Of a stretch of DNA of 23,791 nt, positions 18,801 to 21,607 are shown piece by piece. The position numbers and the translations under genes are program-made. Source of the stretch: Verrucomicrobiales bacterium (GTDB lineage Bacteria > Verrucomicrobiota > Verrucomicrobiia > Limisphaerales > UBA11320); assembly GCA_003452185.1 (NCBI GenBank), contig DMJJ01000301.1, positions 13,084 through 36,874 on the forward strand, in the 5' to 3' direction. The stretch's first letter is position 1. Each line of letters starts with the position of its first letter. Below the pieces are notes generated by a model. That model was not told the origin of the DNA. It made no database searches and saw nothing but the letters and a program-made list of their open reading frames with translations.

Positions 18801-21607
18801 AAGCTGGTGTCGGTGTTGTTGCCGAGCACACCGACCAGGACAAAGGCCTTTGCCCCCGGGTCCTTCCGATAGATATACCGGGCCCGGTTGCTCGCGGTCG
18901 CACCCGTGGAGGCGTCCTTTGGCAGGGTGGCCAGGGTGACCTGGTTCTCGCCGAGGCCGACGGTGACCGCGATCTCCGCCGAGGGAGCGCTCTCCTCGCC
19001 GGTGTCCGTATTGAGGTAAGTCACCCGGTAGCGGTACTCACCGGGGGTGAGCTGGCCACCCGAGGCAGAGCCTTTCGTCGCCGTCACCGGCCCAACCGCC
19101 GGGGCGCTGCCAACGAACCCGGCGGAGGCCAGGATCCTCGGGGTCGAAAAGGCGATCGCAGTGATCTTGAGCCCCCGCATGCCGAGGTCGGTCCCTCCCA
19201 TCACCCTCCACGTCACCCCCCCATCCGTGGTCTTGAGCAAACCGATCGCCGGGCCGCTCTCATTGGAGCTGCTCCCGTTGCCCGTTCCGGCGTAGATCGT
19301 CCTGCCCGAAGGGTCCGACGGATCAAAGGCGAGGGCGGTGATCCCAAGGGAGTCCCAGGCGTCGGTCAGCGGAACCCAGTGAGGATAGGAAACGGTCTTC
19401 GTGCGCGGTGCGACGCCATCGGTGCTGTCGACGAACGTCGTCGTGGTGTTGTCCGGGATGGTCCCGGCGAGCTTGTAGAGCCCTTGATCGTTCGGCCCCA
19501 TCCGATAGATGTTCCGTGCCGTGGTCCCGGCGGGGCCCGTCGGGAGGTGGCTCAACAGGATGCTCTTTCCATCCGCCGTGAGGTTGAAGGCCGGAAGTGC
19601 CGAGGCCCGCGAGAGCGCGCTCTCGGTGCCGAGGTCCCCGTTCACGTACGAGATGCGGTAGAGATAGGCTCCCTTCGTCAGGGTTGAGGGGGTGACAGCG
19701 GGATTCTCGGCAACAACCGTGCCGGCGGCGGTCACGTCCGGGGCCCGATCTCTGAGCAGATCCTCGTACTCGGCGATGCTGACCTGCCGTGTGGCATCGA
19801 TGTTGTCCGTCTTCCACACCCCCCCGTTCGTGGTTCCGATGAAGACCTGCTGCGGGTTGAGCGGGTTGATCACCACGGTGAGGATGGCCCCGGAGACCGG
19901 GTTGCCCTGAGCCTCAAGCCCCTCAGTCTGCCCGCCGGTGGTCCCAGTTGGTCCGGCCGACTCCCAGACAGGCGCCCCGGTCAGGGCCAGCACTGTTCCC
20001 TTGAAACCGGTGGCATCGATCAAGCCGGCGGAGATCCGGGCGCTTTCAATCCCCGAGAGCTGGGTGACCTTGCCGCCTGCGGAGTAGCTGGCATCGGTCA
20101 GCACCACCAGACCCGTCGATGAGTTCACGAATGTGTCCACCCCCGTGCCCCCGTCCAGGGTGAGGGTCGGAACCCCGATCGCCGCCCCCTGGGAAAAGTC
20201 CAGGGTGTCGTCCCCCGCCCCGGTCGTTATCCTGAGATCGAGGAGGCCCTTGGCGACCAGGGGGGAGACCAGCTTCACCGAGTCGCTGTTCGCCCCCTCC
20301 GTGTCGTTGCTGCCGGTGTCGATGATGACATGGGGAATGTTCGAAAACGTGACACTCTCGAAGGCGACTCCCCCACTGGTCCCGGAGATCCGGTTTTGCC
20401 CCGGAGCCGGGCTGTCGATTGTGATGAGATCCGCCCCCCCGCCCGTGAATGGGGTCGTGAACGTGAAGGTGCCGCCCGCGAGGCTGGTCGTCGAGGGGGT
20501 GGCCGCTCCGCTCACGACCGAGGGTGCCGCAAGACTCCCGTCCAGGATCACCGGCTCCAACCCAGTGAAGGTGATCCGGGTGCCCCCCGCCGAGGTAAAC
20601 ACTCCGTCCCCAAAAACCTTGCCGGGGGTGTAGCTCCCCCCCGTGACCGCGCCCACCCTCAAGGTGTCGAAGGCCCCGACCCCGCCATTGAACGTAACCG
20701 GCATCGGAATCTCCCCGGCGGCGAGATCCACGACCAGGGTGTCGTCCGTGGCGTCGCTTCCTTGAATCACCAGACTCCGAATCCCGGCCTGGTGGAGGAG
20801 GTCCGGATGGAGCTCGCTCAGCGGGATGGTCCCCGTGGCGAAGAGGGTCAGGTCGTTCGTGGAGGAGAGCTCAGCCCTATGGCCGAGATAGGAGAGGGAG
20901 CGTGAGTCGGAGGGGCCGAAAGCAGGGGGGGTAAACGGCGGCAAACCAGAGGCAAGACCTCCCGATGGGGCATCGGTGAAGAGGCCGAGGAAACTTGAAA
21001 TCAAACCAACTCCATGAACATCAAGCAGGTCGGAGGGGGGAGCGTTCGCAACCCGGAGCGTCTCCGTGAGCTGCCCCACCAGGGATGGAGCCGCCCCGGG
21101 ATCCCCGTGGGCGGAAGCCACACTGCCGGAGCTTGGTGTCGCCCCATCGTGTGCAAGGGGGGAATCGGGTGCCGTGACGCCGGCCCGGGCAGCCTCGTTC
21201 GCACCGGAGTCGACTCCCCGATCGGCATCCGGGAGGGATGCGCTGGTCGTGGACGAGGTGGGTCCGGATGCGGGATCGAGGGTGAGGGTGGGGGCAGCCG
21301 AGTCGGGAGGGGGCGTCTGGCTCGCAGGGGGCTGAACCCCCTCCGGACTTAACGCCTCCCCAGCCGGCCCGGGTGAGGCCTGGAGCGGAGCCAGGCCGTC
21401 CAAAATATCGTCGATCTGGGAGGCCGGCGAATAGCTGATCGCTGCGGAATCCTGGGTTGGGGACCCGGTGTTCAGGTCTGCGTGAAGGACCAGGTCGTGA
21501 TCGACGGAAGGGATGGCGGCGGGCAGCGCCTCCAAAGGAACAGCCGAGAGCAGGAGCCTGGGCTCCAACTGCTCCAACTCGAACGACTTTGTACTAGGAT
21601 TTCGCAC
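1..21607 (-). CDS. Giant LEPR-XLL mosaic surface protein (partial, C-terminus beyond left edge)
   Basis: This is a single open frame of about 7,200 codons with no stop from position 21619 to position 2. The codon register (first base at position 1 mod 3) is the same at every anchor read. The protein starts with a LEPR-XLL motif (residues 14-22) and then carries Asp-box propeller blades, several repeat families, EF-hand loops, a pentapeptide-repeat domain and long beta-rich repeats; each is listed separately. Only one cysteine was noticed (about residue 7080). No classical signal peptide is visible; LEPR-XLL motifs are known at the N-termini of very large, presumably exported proteins of Planctomycetes and relatives. 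The start is uncertain: an in-frame TGA lies at 21620-21622 and the only usual start codons before the motif are GTG at 21613 and GTG at 21607. I chose 21607 because AGG lies about 8 bases upstream of it. Residue numbers in this annotation use that start. Adhesion or matrix function is inferred from architecture. Confidence 0.93.
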   Translation of the reverse strand, partial: MRNPSTKSFELEQLEPRLLLSAVPLEALPAAIPSVDHDLVLHADLNTGSPTQDSAAISYSPASQIDDILDGLAPLQASPGPAGEALSPEGVQPPASQTPPPDSAAPTLTLDPASGPTSSTTSASLPDADRGVDSGANEAARAGVTAPDSPLAHDGATPSSGSVASAHGDPGAAPSLVGQLTETLRVANAPPSDLLDVHGVGLISSFLGLFTDAPSGGLASGLPPFTPPAFGPSDSRSLSYLGHRAELSSTNDLTLFATGTIPLSELHPDLLHQAGIRSLVIQGSDATDDTLVVDLAAGEIPMPVTFNGGVGAFDTLRVGAVTGGSYTPGKVFGDGVFTSAGGTRITFTGLEPVILDGSLAAPSVVSGAATPSTTSLAGGTFTFTTPFTGGGADLITIDSPAPGQNRISGTSGGVAFESVTFSNIPHVIIDTGSNDTEGANSDSVKLVSPLVAKGLLDLRITTGAGDDTLDFSQGAAIGVPTLTLDGGTGVDTFVNSSTGLVVLTDASYSAGGKVTQLSGIESARISAGLIDATGFKGTVLALTGAPVWESAGPTGTTGGQTEGLEAQGNPVSGAILTVVINPLNPQQVFIGTTNGGVWKTDNIDATRQVSIAEYEDLLRDRAPDVTAAGTVVAENPAVTPSTLTKGAYLYRISYVNGDLGTESALSRASALPAFNLTADGKSILLSHLPTGPAGTTARNIYRMGPNDQGLYKLAGTIPDNTTTTFVDSTDGVAPRTKTVSYPHWVPLTDAWDSLGITALAFDPSDPSGRTIYAGTGNGSSSNESGPAIGLLKTTDGGVTWRVMGGTDLGMRGLKITAIAFSTPRILASAGFVGSAPAVGPVTATKGSASGGQLTPGEYRYRVTYLNTDTGEESAPSAEIAVTVGLGENQVTLATLPKDASTGATASNRARYIYRKDPGAKAFVLVGVLGNNTDTSFVDKSPRATPVVLVSTLAGVDPAARGGVYRSADGGETWVRSTDTDPLPANAVSGLPPGRVTDLVAVRDPLDPTKPGILFAAHGGDATFANAGIYKSIDQGVTWTKVSGAIPDGIAVGNYDFQAASPARMQFAVQTLDGATRTTRLYLGVVPSVDVGTQQANHLSRVFRSDDLGATWRFVIDSPGSVDTDLGTGTQEFFDVNPGGQGELQGGMVPDPKTGALYISGDRQSSLDADSSVHSSNWIGRIFRIMGDGSVNYLTNINAAAVADQARGDQLVSDNAQPRPIVTGSLAALVSGGGLLSAGAYQYKITFVDDGGTESNPSAVVGGVVTVAANDQIKLTQLPLGPVGTVRRLIYRTKANGATYYLVAALENTAVRPTEYVDGKPDVLAPGGAPGSALGAELKGFAQTASPTGGTAPHADSHMLLFDPSGRLLEADDGGLYRLDTTGNGAWVSLIGDLGNVEVGAVAYDPITHQVLVGTQDTGAQAQQWLGGGLVWRAATQGDGGNQGVGIDGTQIYHYYISNDFSSMARVEFNDRGVQVGAPAYIGRAGVGLNHMLPGDLSPGGFNLWPFVVNGADHKRLLMGYDHLYFSADNGINVTDLTVANPAEDHGSFITALAYGGMNSDGSLAADVIYRARGSSIDVSADNGGAWKGNFDLGGIGATTSVSQITMDPMNWRVAYAVAGSRVFATVDGGTTWRDITGPESGAGALPTQSLKGVALVPVDQPDLGFLLRDGTSFTVSLRGAQTVDDLKRFIEIGSRSPLGVARVTVELLTASADRKIRITDNTTGAGTFTLTAVGTSGAVSDLGLAADAATRVGAVITGRKLGDNFAGATNLNDLKLDATGVSRVGVHRSAADKDVLLVGGTRGIYRVFNPLGDPAMAGKAYPAISEPSRAAITVPIPGDNNDLIFTARQPGDAWSDTTVHFVNRGGTGPATVTWNPFTDSLVFDIRAATTATDILALLNGPDVSGITLTPLAGAGTLAAAEYRYKVSFLDASGTEGNLSVERSVVVAAAGSKVTLGNLPTGPAGTTVRKIYRAEKGSTRFLLVGTVNDNAAAASFVDLGTGAFDPLVSDPSRPDAPNTAASGTVAADGGAGGQLLPGKYRYRLSFITASGVESNASESVSITLSASGHLIALSRLPTGLGDVVARRIYRTAADGSILGLVATLNDNVTTTFTDLGVIASGSPTVYDGARALAPPATATATPEGTDGKLAAGSYFYRFSFLDASGAESNLSFSTPAVTLLAGQHLRLDQIPLGPQGTSARRLYRGLTASGDLLLVATLADNTTTTFTDGTVAVVTRVAPVVTGTVAVDGGLGGQLVAGVYRYKVSFVDRLGFESDRSLSFATTDPAATAPNKPTDEVRIDDNHKINLTALPVSTDSGVVSRRIYRTTADGNTFTLLATINDNTTTTFTDGGLPTATASTGSKTTDVGQLSAGAYRYRVAFVSSQGKETILWSDVGPLSPVVAGHNVTLSNLPLSEVPGTVARRIYRTNAGGATFVLIATLNDNATTTFIDRVADLASADGPLAVLPPTATASSGPAAADAGQLSDGLYQYRITFLSAAGVESLPSASFSVTVTEGHSVTLARIPVGSSGGAAGVVARRLYRTGPNGETFQLVATLNDNTTTTFVDRDSGQGTEPLTRAAGAAFSASLSHADDHLPGVPGSGTVGFIQAQLSGGVTNRTAASAAFAIKGSTNTLVISAVAPGAVGNGVLISIVDVGTGAESVEWDPTQGAAGILLLRIHGATTTAAQVRDLVNQTPDLTIRGLFVAGLTSAPDGTRPLAFVPAVTSGGAENSVLATVTVAGVAFTERTPNLLTQPISITVVAKSSQLRDSFVILPNSAGDPTSILITYRSFGLLNVNDLIAALNANAALSKLFTFTAKSDGTTRLGSFKAGELTGSIAPVSPAAYNSTAAAAVVAAPGENNDLVITARDKGIAYNNIAVIFTNTGAVADPAKVVVTWAPPLSGDNGGMLIFDINAKTTAQNVVDAMALLGTTGAGAVFQVAKTSLDSNKANTGAGVVPVSGILSAGGTDTGAAASVASGVVVIPNDPNDLKITAKSSGDAFNGATSFINTGLAKTAQDVRVSWLPAEHLLEFDIHSSTTAADIVAAMAQAGNAEAAAAFAVALRTPVVVKTAIADRLMPQALNPGTGAGVPRWGRLAVNLPNAILGAMSYTPAFTYRNAAGVTATYGDVLLLGLRGRGVWILQDAARNLAPPPVLEIRGTTGDNVFALRLNPDHLQPLDPWVDVFQLDRPVGEQLLGSYPMAQLDGITLLGGAGNDRLLLDSRLRLPGGVKYDGGEGADSLVLLGSRGDAVLGQSVGTTSGSILIGGGNAAQSPSLSVEFENLQVVQVSIPDAGAENDLARVQSGLQFLAASDKISNAIGSKQLPLIGSGATNVITGGSGSSLSPLSDRGHLVAGGVVAGEGGEEAPAAPGGSAVTSILGRLLGDDLLARIGSSSLSSLEALRQALDDLDGTDGNVKLWQTGGGFLFDVTVARTVDGGTALDLEAFGGALSLKGDIHLSADVALHLVFGADAQGFYLVPTAAGDHALALGNLKVDGSLTATGDIGIISVSLSQATLSFDPSVQLTLDLTEPGAGEVDGKIRISDFSASLGDLIQVNLAGNHGQGASQTPDVVFSTVVSVDSAFGKLDPQQFIFTWSDVSQLSGVTVTGSGVPFIQDKIDSIAQAIENGIGRLHDFSTAFSSGAAFNTELPLINRKLRDLMDVGALLDVGTAVIEYLRDPGDPTHVDDAYHLPTFEGLADVINREVNAALAGAIGNSPLSVRVDLSPADRQLRFDIGLDVTKTFSRDLNFGPTFAALGLDPNSGAKLDVNLGVALDFSFGIDLGTFPPTSSNFFLQLHKAQVTAGIGVTDLSLATSFAGAAVAVSGGRVALDAEVSVGLNDPNNDGKLSFAELTSRSTSLTSLIGITAHASLDASIPLTTLSLAGFDLTRYGTPTVMIEAPDLFVGAPGSFVFNRPRFSIDIFLDNPDVQSNILARLQELTDKLQNRASGSSSFLDDTIPILHKSINDLVGNLSDALDLHSSAQTYFDSFLALDPNTNAPGVNHDPTGAARPDLGGLAGWMMVEAAKRLSSSGGEGPLTLSAGFDLATHEVRFGAKLDYQKVQSYSLDSSSLAADMHLDGSVSFTGVTAVTLTGHVTAGFGIALDLGRMFSAATLPDAVKFTLDPITLSGELSAPDVNFVAGFGGAVSGGVTHGALDVTLSGRLDFVDPNGDGVITLREVRATAFRDLLHLTASASIDASLPLTLTIAGFSPTDYGVPVVTIHGDGFLTYDSNRNGADGRPQAVVVTRPDFTVDIRLTEALMDKILDVTRKFDEKLDSALGSADASLGMTLPVIGKSIGEILGVSSMRGLFALTPVVQSFFDTNPLPTVLGLLDELSRHFKQGTAHGFNPDLPNGLGGNFELQVATALDLRGFLFEGADLRGANFSGSDLEGIDFRGADLRGANLTGANLRGADFTGARLEDAILTGAWAIGTVFKDVKVNVGTNVAGLLFDRSTVWKDGRKDRSSLPLLAWTGAGSARLVGAGATLSGLDLHGFDLSGLDLTGALLSGAKLAGANLRGTNLSGVDLTGADLSHVFLVGANLGNVLTDLSTVFTGAIHDTAWSSGLTRDTTYLLGPLADFSSLAGGIDFSRFDLSGLDLSGVKFGQSILAGTSLAGAKLTGVSFSGISLRGTTLAGATGLNLAGVSSLFGADLHGVGFAAGFNKVLSGVDLRGANLTGLDLSGFDLSRAQLQGANLAKAVGLSSANLKGALKDALTRVTGFAWSADVVDVKPMDVFAPSTDPVFSFSGGFDPASRELKFEIGLNLHPVVNLDFAFDSASLGSAATDLGLAITGSGRLTAGLAIQANAFFGVNLNVLDPNSPSFGKINTALFFGVDALRAGAGVQVAGLNLNVTLGSLSGGVRDGTASVTAGVQVDLTGSSEPDHRFTFATVGSIKAGIGVTGSLAATLPLSLTLPAIGTITNFGTPIVMLSAPKLFAGTVPNVVLNRPSLTLDISLEDKSVQTNLLGLLDGLNNNGLGDPNGLFATQIPLVGKKLSDLVGPVADLLDLRGAAESYFNTPLAGGATHDLVGLINAVVQNVGTKLNGQFGGETSQGPFTMSGGLDLTNHLIRLGFGFNIVKSTSVSLDLNSLLPSGGFDTGSGALKLNAGLEATLLGRFNAGFTVTLNLDKLLSAPLAAVIFHLDSFKASAELHATDISLGVSLGSAAAGVLGGTADVVVTAGLAVTDKSKNGNLSLQEMKASGFKNLITVAASANIDTTLPLTVTVGSSGANAAVHIAKGLLDYSSSRQPAFATPGPALIEILGAVIRIGDITIKGSYSSQPPGPNGESITTIKGPDAKTDPTSLASLDFGGLLVLTATSVTYKSFPRSVTLGGVNYANGLQQVLIDNGSIDLGVVRISGDFDIRRSVGTAGTETLTTVGFSSVTISIRPMDASGNPGAELVSVTGSGSFHYGSTDGFKLDSLVVADFDLLAGRQTAPNTTTSTGLPGAGSPGASTPTSLPTGSPRGPPTTITLGPLVLTNPAIKLTNFGVGFENGGIKLKAKVTIGVETATITGPGNTSVKITDGTDLDKFGIAGSLDVSVTLTKVAQAGPVPVYLPSDLSAGKFTLAVDHLEAAFGSFLTLTADNVLLDPQAGATQEMLSFGQVGAKLTAGPLVLGGGARNFAVLGNGHFLAKDNFSVTLTLGQGQDAGALNTPTWLPLKNLSITLQWPGSSFNTTPEKFFIILDADVASIAGLPGVTIAGGIHGMRIDVAKLAAGEFAIVDLESMDLQVAGTAFGAEISGTLIGGLLKFDAANNLIPATDSSTPVAKRVMFGALQAALEIPGLGGVDFRMGFSDFGPLSLFISSGIPIILEPNSGLAITNLRGGIDFGASMPDPTVYKKDPATGLPTSEIDTRASAFNLRALAIASNPSQTTPDVWLAQLKQQITTLVRNSGGGSLSFEALTHNMLIHAGATLYDAYASTHSFRADVDLTIDITGKILMTGKATFGDSLSLDADFYGDLSKIQSGSAHFLFLMDEPGQPYRTELGGESYYGLLSFGFTNPDTNATLTADQLKAQFLSNRAVTESFIAPSSTTFTLGHETSGDPVSILVNGAAYTGTLSTSTTGHVSTLRLDTVVPAGQSVVVTYLDPLGTSETETLTGAPTRFTLTQPVVAGEAVTVTVSGQAVASTAYRVQDNTLIFRQALAAGAPVVVQYKASAATGADGNPISTDPSAKPASFQIIIAGGAQADVFNNTLFARLEGEVRLTISATRVTVDLRATLEVSFLGVLGLAEGELIIDGANGLKIWGALKIKTSENLSAKLAPYGITLQAQATFVINTTSDVQTIVLHPASPEPPITITAAPQSFRVTASGLARLMVGQQELFRIEGGFDLKIDPTGLSILMAGDLKVGPDPSPLMTFHVTALVFAGVDQGVGGFAGMFTVGLDSKLGPFSVHGDFLIQVNTFGHQVGLGIPTTDPVFPTIRNEQGETVEIPAGEETVTVAAKAASLVLAHAIPDAATVSVVDTTDPQNPVTLHQSTDNGATGDFTLDPSRASITLLKTGDADRRLTVSYNRTATISGGAPRLLGGYDPDGPYFVMRGMGWIDLSLARISGQFYINLTPGRFEINMSGSLLVGPRSYLAAGAFTLVNDPVRGLSAYGGVLGKLDQSGPGGDYPGVYLAGSGIILLNTDSIGHQVTLITPKVGDTAAGLNTFDIQKNTFTFRASVVASFRAGATELFRIEGSLVGSVSTDPVGFTLLISGNLVIGPENHPLLSFDANAVLFTGTLATGESGFAAMIHISLKSSGIPGVKFAGGFVLATNTFGRDVSFDIADRDDASFPVPTIVDQHGNSLETTRTDSASGKTYRRITLLGSARNLDGTLEPPGFYVQILGDGEVSVLDSFRIRGAFSILITATKFQLAVSGSLSLGPLGTVSAAGFLEIGTNGLIGAFQVGYDPGSFGAGVGLGFSATLMFAVNTTGAARTVGLPDGSRLQVDPGVRILVDGTMTFAHVVDASVHLVIQVGPQGFRLDGAATVTLGGGLLTAHLDLHVDLDSGGFRLDTAVSVNATIADVIKLNASGMLHIDTHRGVSQPFYLDLSGSLTVLDIFTFNVSVAVQVGGDFTRPSNAVGILPQTVTLGKGEWAFRCSGSVSFFGLTTIGVSGWVQSNGAFGLFFSGGISMGNHTLGFEAGITALVYYDGLGTFGFEATGGASVYIIGIRIGIDAALRYDSRSGNITLTGTVHFFGSHSHTWTIGRLEVPKPAFLAMDA
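800..2850 (-). repeat. C-terminal repeat region with NTxG signature
   Basis: A long unit occurs twice: about 2390-2640 (FRIEGGFDLKIDPTGLS, LMAGDLKVGPDPSPLMTF, GGFAGMF) and about 1250-1600 (FRIEGSLVGSVSTDPVG, LLISGNLVIGPENHPLLSF, SGFAAMI), about 1,040 bases apart. A shorter signature recurs five times: FVINTTSDVQT (near 2790), FLIQVNTFGHQV (near 2420), IILLNTDSIGHQV (near 1735), FVLATNTFGRDV (near 1340) and LMFAVNTTGAARTV (near 880). Similar hydrophobic-strand repeats end other giant LEPR-XLL proteins as far as I recall; no function is assigned. Confidence 0.62.
3150..3520 (-). repeat. Two tandem FTL-VNG-VVVxY repeats
   Basis: Copy one (about 3352-3520) shows FTLGHETSGDPVSILVNG and ends in AGQSVVVTY. 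Copy two (about 3150-3315) shows FTLTQPVVAGEAVTVTVSG, STAYRVQDNTLIF and AGAPVVVQY. The plan F.L.....G..V.V.VNG.......Y....L.F....AG..VVV.Y is common in phage and surface-protein beta domains. Each copy is about 55 residues. The assignment is by pattern only. Confidence 0.6.
3600..5810 (-). other. Beta-rich region of giant protein, unassigned
   Basis: Residues about 5267-6003 are in frame and rich in alternating hydrophobic strands ending in Gly/Asn turns (for example LGGVNYANGLQQ, GGARNFAVLGNG, LRGGIDFGASMPDP). No named domain was recognised. Hydrophobic strand pairs repeat at irregular spacing, in keeping with a continued beta-solenoid or stacked sandwich architecture. A Ser/Thr/Pro/Gly linker lies near 5220-5300. 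Confidence 0.5.
5810..6540 (-). repeat. EF-type ~310-aa module E
   Basis: Residues about 5023-5267. The EF loop at 6026-6061 reads DKSKNGNLSLQE (residues 5183-5194), with acceptable ligands at positions 1, 3, 5 and 12. It is followed by NIDTTLPLTVTVGSS. The helical end typical of modules B-D is absent, so this may be the truncated last unit of the series. Confidence 0.7.
6540..7420 (-). repeat. EF-type ~310-aa module D (degenerate loop)
   Basis: Residues about 4730-5023. The module keeps the strand and tail signatures (SLAATLPLSLTLPAIG, FGTPIVML, RPSLTLDISL, TQIPLVGKKLSDLVG, AAESYFNTPL) but the loop at 6947-6982 reads SSEPDHRFTFAT, missing Asp1, Gly6 and Glu12. It should not bind calcium in the normal way. 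Confidence 0.68.
7475..8520 (-). repeat. Pentapeptide-repeat domain (three blocks)
   Basis: Residues about 4363-4712 show A(D/N)LxG pentads in three blocks: about 8335-8517 (GADLRGANFSGSDLEG and onward), 7970-8170 (LDLTGALLSGAKLAGANL) and 7475-7880 (FDLSGLDLSGVKF ... GVDLRGANLTGLDLSG). The blocks are separated by short non-pentad segments with TVWKDGRKDRSSL and DTAWSSGLTRDTTYLL. Such pentads form a right-handed quadrilateral beta-helix. Here the domain is an insert between EF modules C and D and probably acts as a rigid rod; a gyrase-protecting role is not suggested by this context. Confidence 0.9.
8540..9590 (-). repeat. EF-type ~310-aa module C
   Basis: Residues about 4007-4357. The canonical EF loop at 9080-9115 reads DPNGDGVITLRE (residues 4165-4176). 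Matching elements around it are SIDASLPLTLTIAGFS, YGVPVVTI, RPDFTVDIRL, MTLPVIGKSIGEILG and VVQSFFDTNPL. It is immediately followed by the pentapeptide-repeat domain. Confidence 0.75.
9590..10530 (-). repeat. EF-type ~310-aa module B
   Basis: Residues about 3693-4007. It contains a canonical EF-hand loop at 10061-10096, DPNNDGKLSFAE (Asp1, Asn3, Asp5, Gly6, Leu8, Glu12; residues 3838-3849). The loop is followed by ASLDASIPLTTLSLAGFDL, YGTPTVMI, and a helical end DTIPILHKSINDLVG and SAQTYFDSFL. Calcium binding by the loop is expected from its residues. Confidence 0.75.
10530..11430 (-). repeat. EF-type ~310-aa module A
   Basis: Residues about 3393-3693 contain alternating hydrophobic beta strands, an eroded EF-hand loop at 10982-11017 (AGEVDGKIRISD, lacking the first Asp), and a helical end with TELPLINRKLRDLM. 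The layout of beta region, calcium loop, second beta region and helical tail recurs in the following modules with loop spacing close to 307-327 residues. Confidence 0.65.
11870..12030 (-). other. Short RTX-like calcium-turn segment
   Basis: Residues about 3193-3247 read LLGGAGNDRLLLDSR and, 15 residues on, YDGGEGADSLVLLGSRGDAV. GGAGNDRL and GGEGADSL are good matches to the GGxGxDxL hemolysin-type calcium-binding turn. Only two turns are visible, so this is a degenerate or minimal RTX element that ends the repeat half of the protein and precedes the EF-hand modules. Confidence 0.7.
12430..13750 (-). repeat. NDL/FDI repeat family, copies 2-4
   Basis: Three further copies lie at about 13530-13750 (NTLVISAVAPG, VEWDP, LLLRIHGATTTAAQV), 12730-13060 (ENNDLVITARDKG, VTWAP, LIFDINAKTTAQNVV) and 12430-12690 (PNDLKITAKSSG, VSWLP, LEFDIHSSTTAADIV). 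The last two are close relatives and adjacent; the first is more diverged. The sequence between 13060 and 13530 is beta-rich with valine-alanine-serine composition and no further repeat that I recognise. Confidence 0.62.
13905..15890 (-). repeat. Tandem array of six tail-fibre-like ~100-aa repeats
   Basis: Residues about 1907-2568 hold six consecutive copies, roughly at 15610-15890, 15265-15560, 14920-15220, 14570-14900, 14255-14555 and 13905-14215. Each has a G.Y.YR.SF entry strand, an ES..S turn, an RRIYRT-type strand and a closing ATLNDNTTTTF.D strand. The copies differ enough at DNA level to rule out a recent duplication by eye. Repeats of this style are familiar from phage tail and receptor-binding proteins and from bacterial surface proteins; the link is by motif similarity only. 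Confidence 0.8.
15880..16130 (-). repeat. NDL/FDI repeat family, copy 1
   Basis: Residues about 1827-1910 contain PGDNNDLIFTARQPGD, then VTWNP and LVFDIRAATTATDILALL. This is a second repeat family, distinct from the IYRT repeats: NDL.I.A...G....., V.F.N.G, V.W.P, L.FDI.A.TTA.DI. It directly precedes the tandem IYRT array. Function not recognised. Confidence 0.62.
16680..17570 (-). other. BNR/Asp-box beta-propeller segment 2 of giant protein
   Basis: Residues about 1347-1643 continue the propeller-like sequence after an inserted repeat. Visible cues are HMLLFDPSGRLLEADDGGLYR, shortened here to the DPSGRL and DDGGLYR core, then VGAVAYDPITHQVLVGTQD, FSADNGIN (near 17030), SADNGGAW (near 16860) and TVDGGTTW (near 16725). 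The text 'event, address, blade' order matches BNR-type repeats. The fold is inferred from Asp boxes only. Confidence 0.65.
17665..17945 (-). repeat. Tail-fibre-like ~100-aa repeat, copy 3 (between propeller segments)
   Basis: Residues about 1222-1315 carry GAYQYKITFVDDGGTESNPS, LPLGPVGTVRRLIYR and YYLVAALENTAVRPTEYVD. The final DNTTTTF signature is eroded to ENTAVRPTEY. This copy separates the two propeller-like segments. Confidence 0.72.
18785..19095 (-). repeat. Tail-fibre-like ~100-aa repeat, copy 2 (inserted in propeller)
   Basis: Residues about 838-942 show GEYRYRVTYLN, ESAPS, RARYIYRKDPG, LVGVLGNNTDTSFVD. It is more diverged than the tandem copies (NNTDTSF instead of DNTTTTF) and lies between two propeller elements, one ending before it in ILASAGFVG and one resuming after it with GGVYRSADGG. 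Confidence 0.72.
19415..19730 (-). repeat. Tail-fibre-like ~100-aa repeat, copy 1 (inserted in propeller)
   Basis: Residues about 627-732 follow the consensus G.Y.YR..F....G.ES..S ... L..LP.GP.GT..R.IYR ... LV.T..DNTTTTF.D seen nine times in this protein. This copy has GAYLYRISYVNG, LPTGPAGTTARNIYR and IPDNTTTTFVD. It sits between a propeller strand ending in GGVWKTD and the next blade, so it looks like an insertion in the propeller. The predicted fold is an Ig/FN3-like beta-sandwich. Confidence 0.75.
20100..20880 (-). other. Asp/Gly-rich RTX-like beta region
   Basis: Residues about 243-503 alternate short beta-strand-like runs with acidic turns such as GSDATDDTLVVDL, DTGSNDTEG, GAGDDTLDFSQG and DGGTGVDTFV. 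The pattern GAGDDTL followed about 20 residues later by DGGTGVDTF resembles hemolysin-type (RTX) calcium-binding turns but is not a regular nonapeptide array. Calcium binding in an exported protein is the likely role; this is inferred. Confidence 0.55.
20990..21541 (-). other. Pro/Ala/Ser-rich N-terminal linker of giant protein
   Basis: Residues about 23-207 are rich in Pro, Ala, Ser, Thr and Gly with no recognisable fold, as expected for a flexible spacer between the N-terminal motif and the first beta region. It lies in frame between two clearly coding segments. No domain is assigned. Confidence 0.6.
21542..21580 (-). other. LEPR-XLL N-terminal motif
   Basis: Codons 10-22 of the giant protein read ELEQLEPRLLLSA. 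This matches the LEPR-XLL signature (Leu-Glu-Pro-Arg-x-Leu-Leu) placed near the N-terminus of very large proteins in Planctomycetes and some other Gram-negative bacteria. It is preceded by only nine residues including lysine and arginine. The motif anchors the start of the gene and argues that no large N-terminal part is missing. Confidence 0.9.

Larger units (their letters stand above)
18240..19895 (-). other. BNR/Asp-box beta-propeller segment 1 of giant protein
   Basis: Residues about 572-1123 contain sortilin/sialidase-like blades: a strand of the type VFIGTTNGGVWKT, the phrase ITALAFDPSDP, and Asp boxes TTDGGVTW (near 19220), SADGGETW (near 18697), SIDQGVTW (near 18505) and SDDLGATW (near 18285). 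Asp boxes (S/T-x-D-x-G-x-T-W) mark turns of BNR-type propellers in sialidases and VPS10-like proteins. No catalytic sialidase arginine triad was identified, so a binding or scaffolding role is more likely than hydrolysis. Two unrelated 100-residue repeats are inserted within this segment. Confidence 0.7.

Noticed and set aside
257..19687. Very long plus-strand open frames (e.g. 257-3721, 4502-5881, 6161-8101, 9332-11653, 14702-16885, 17537-19687)
   Set aside because: All lie in the same register, exactly codon-on-codon antisense to the giant gene. They stay open because the sense strand rarely uses TTA, CTA or TCA. Their translations are Gly/Asp/Arg/Glu/His-rich with no domains, whereas the minus strand gives clear motifs.
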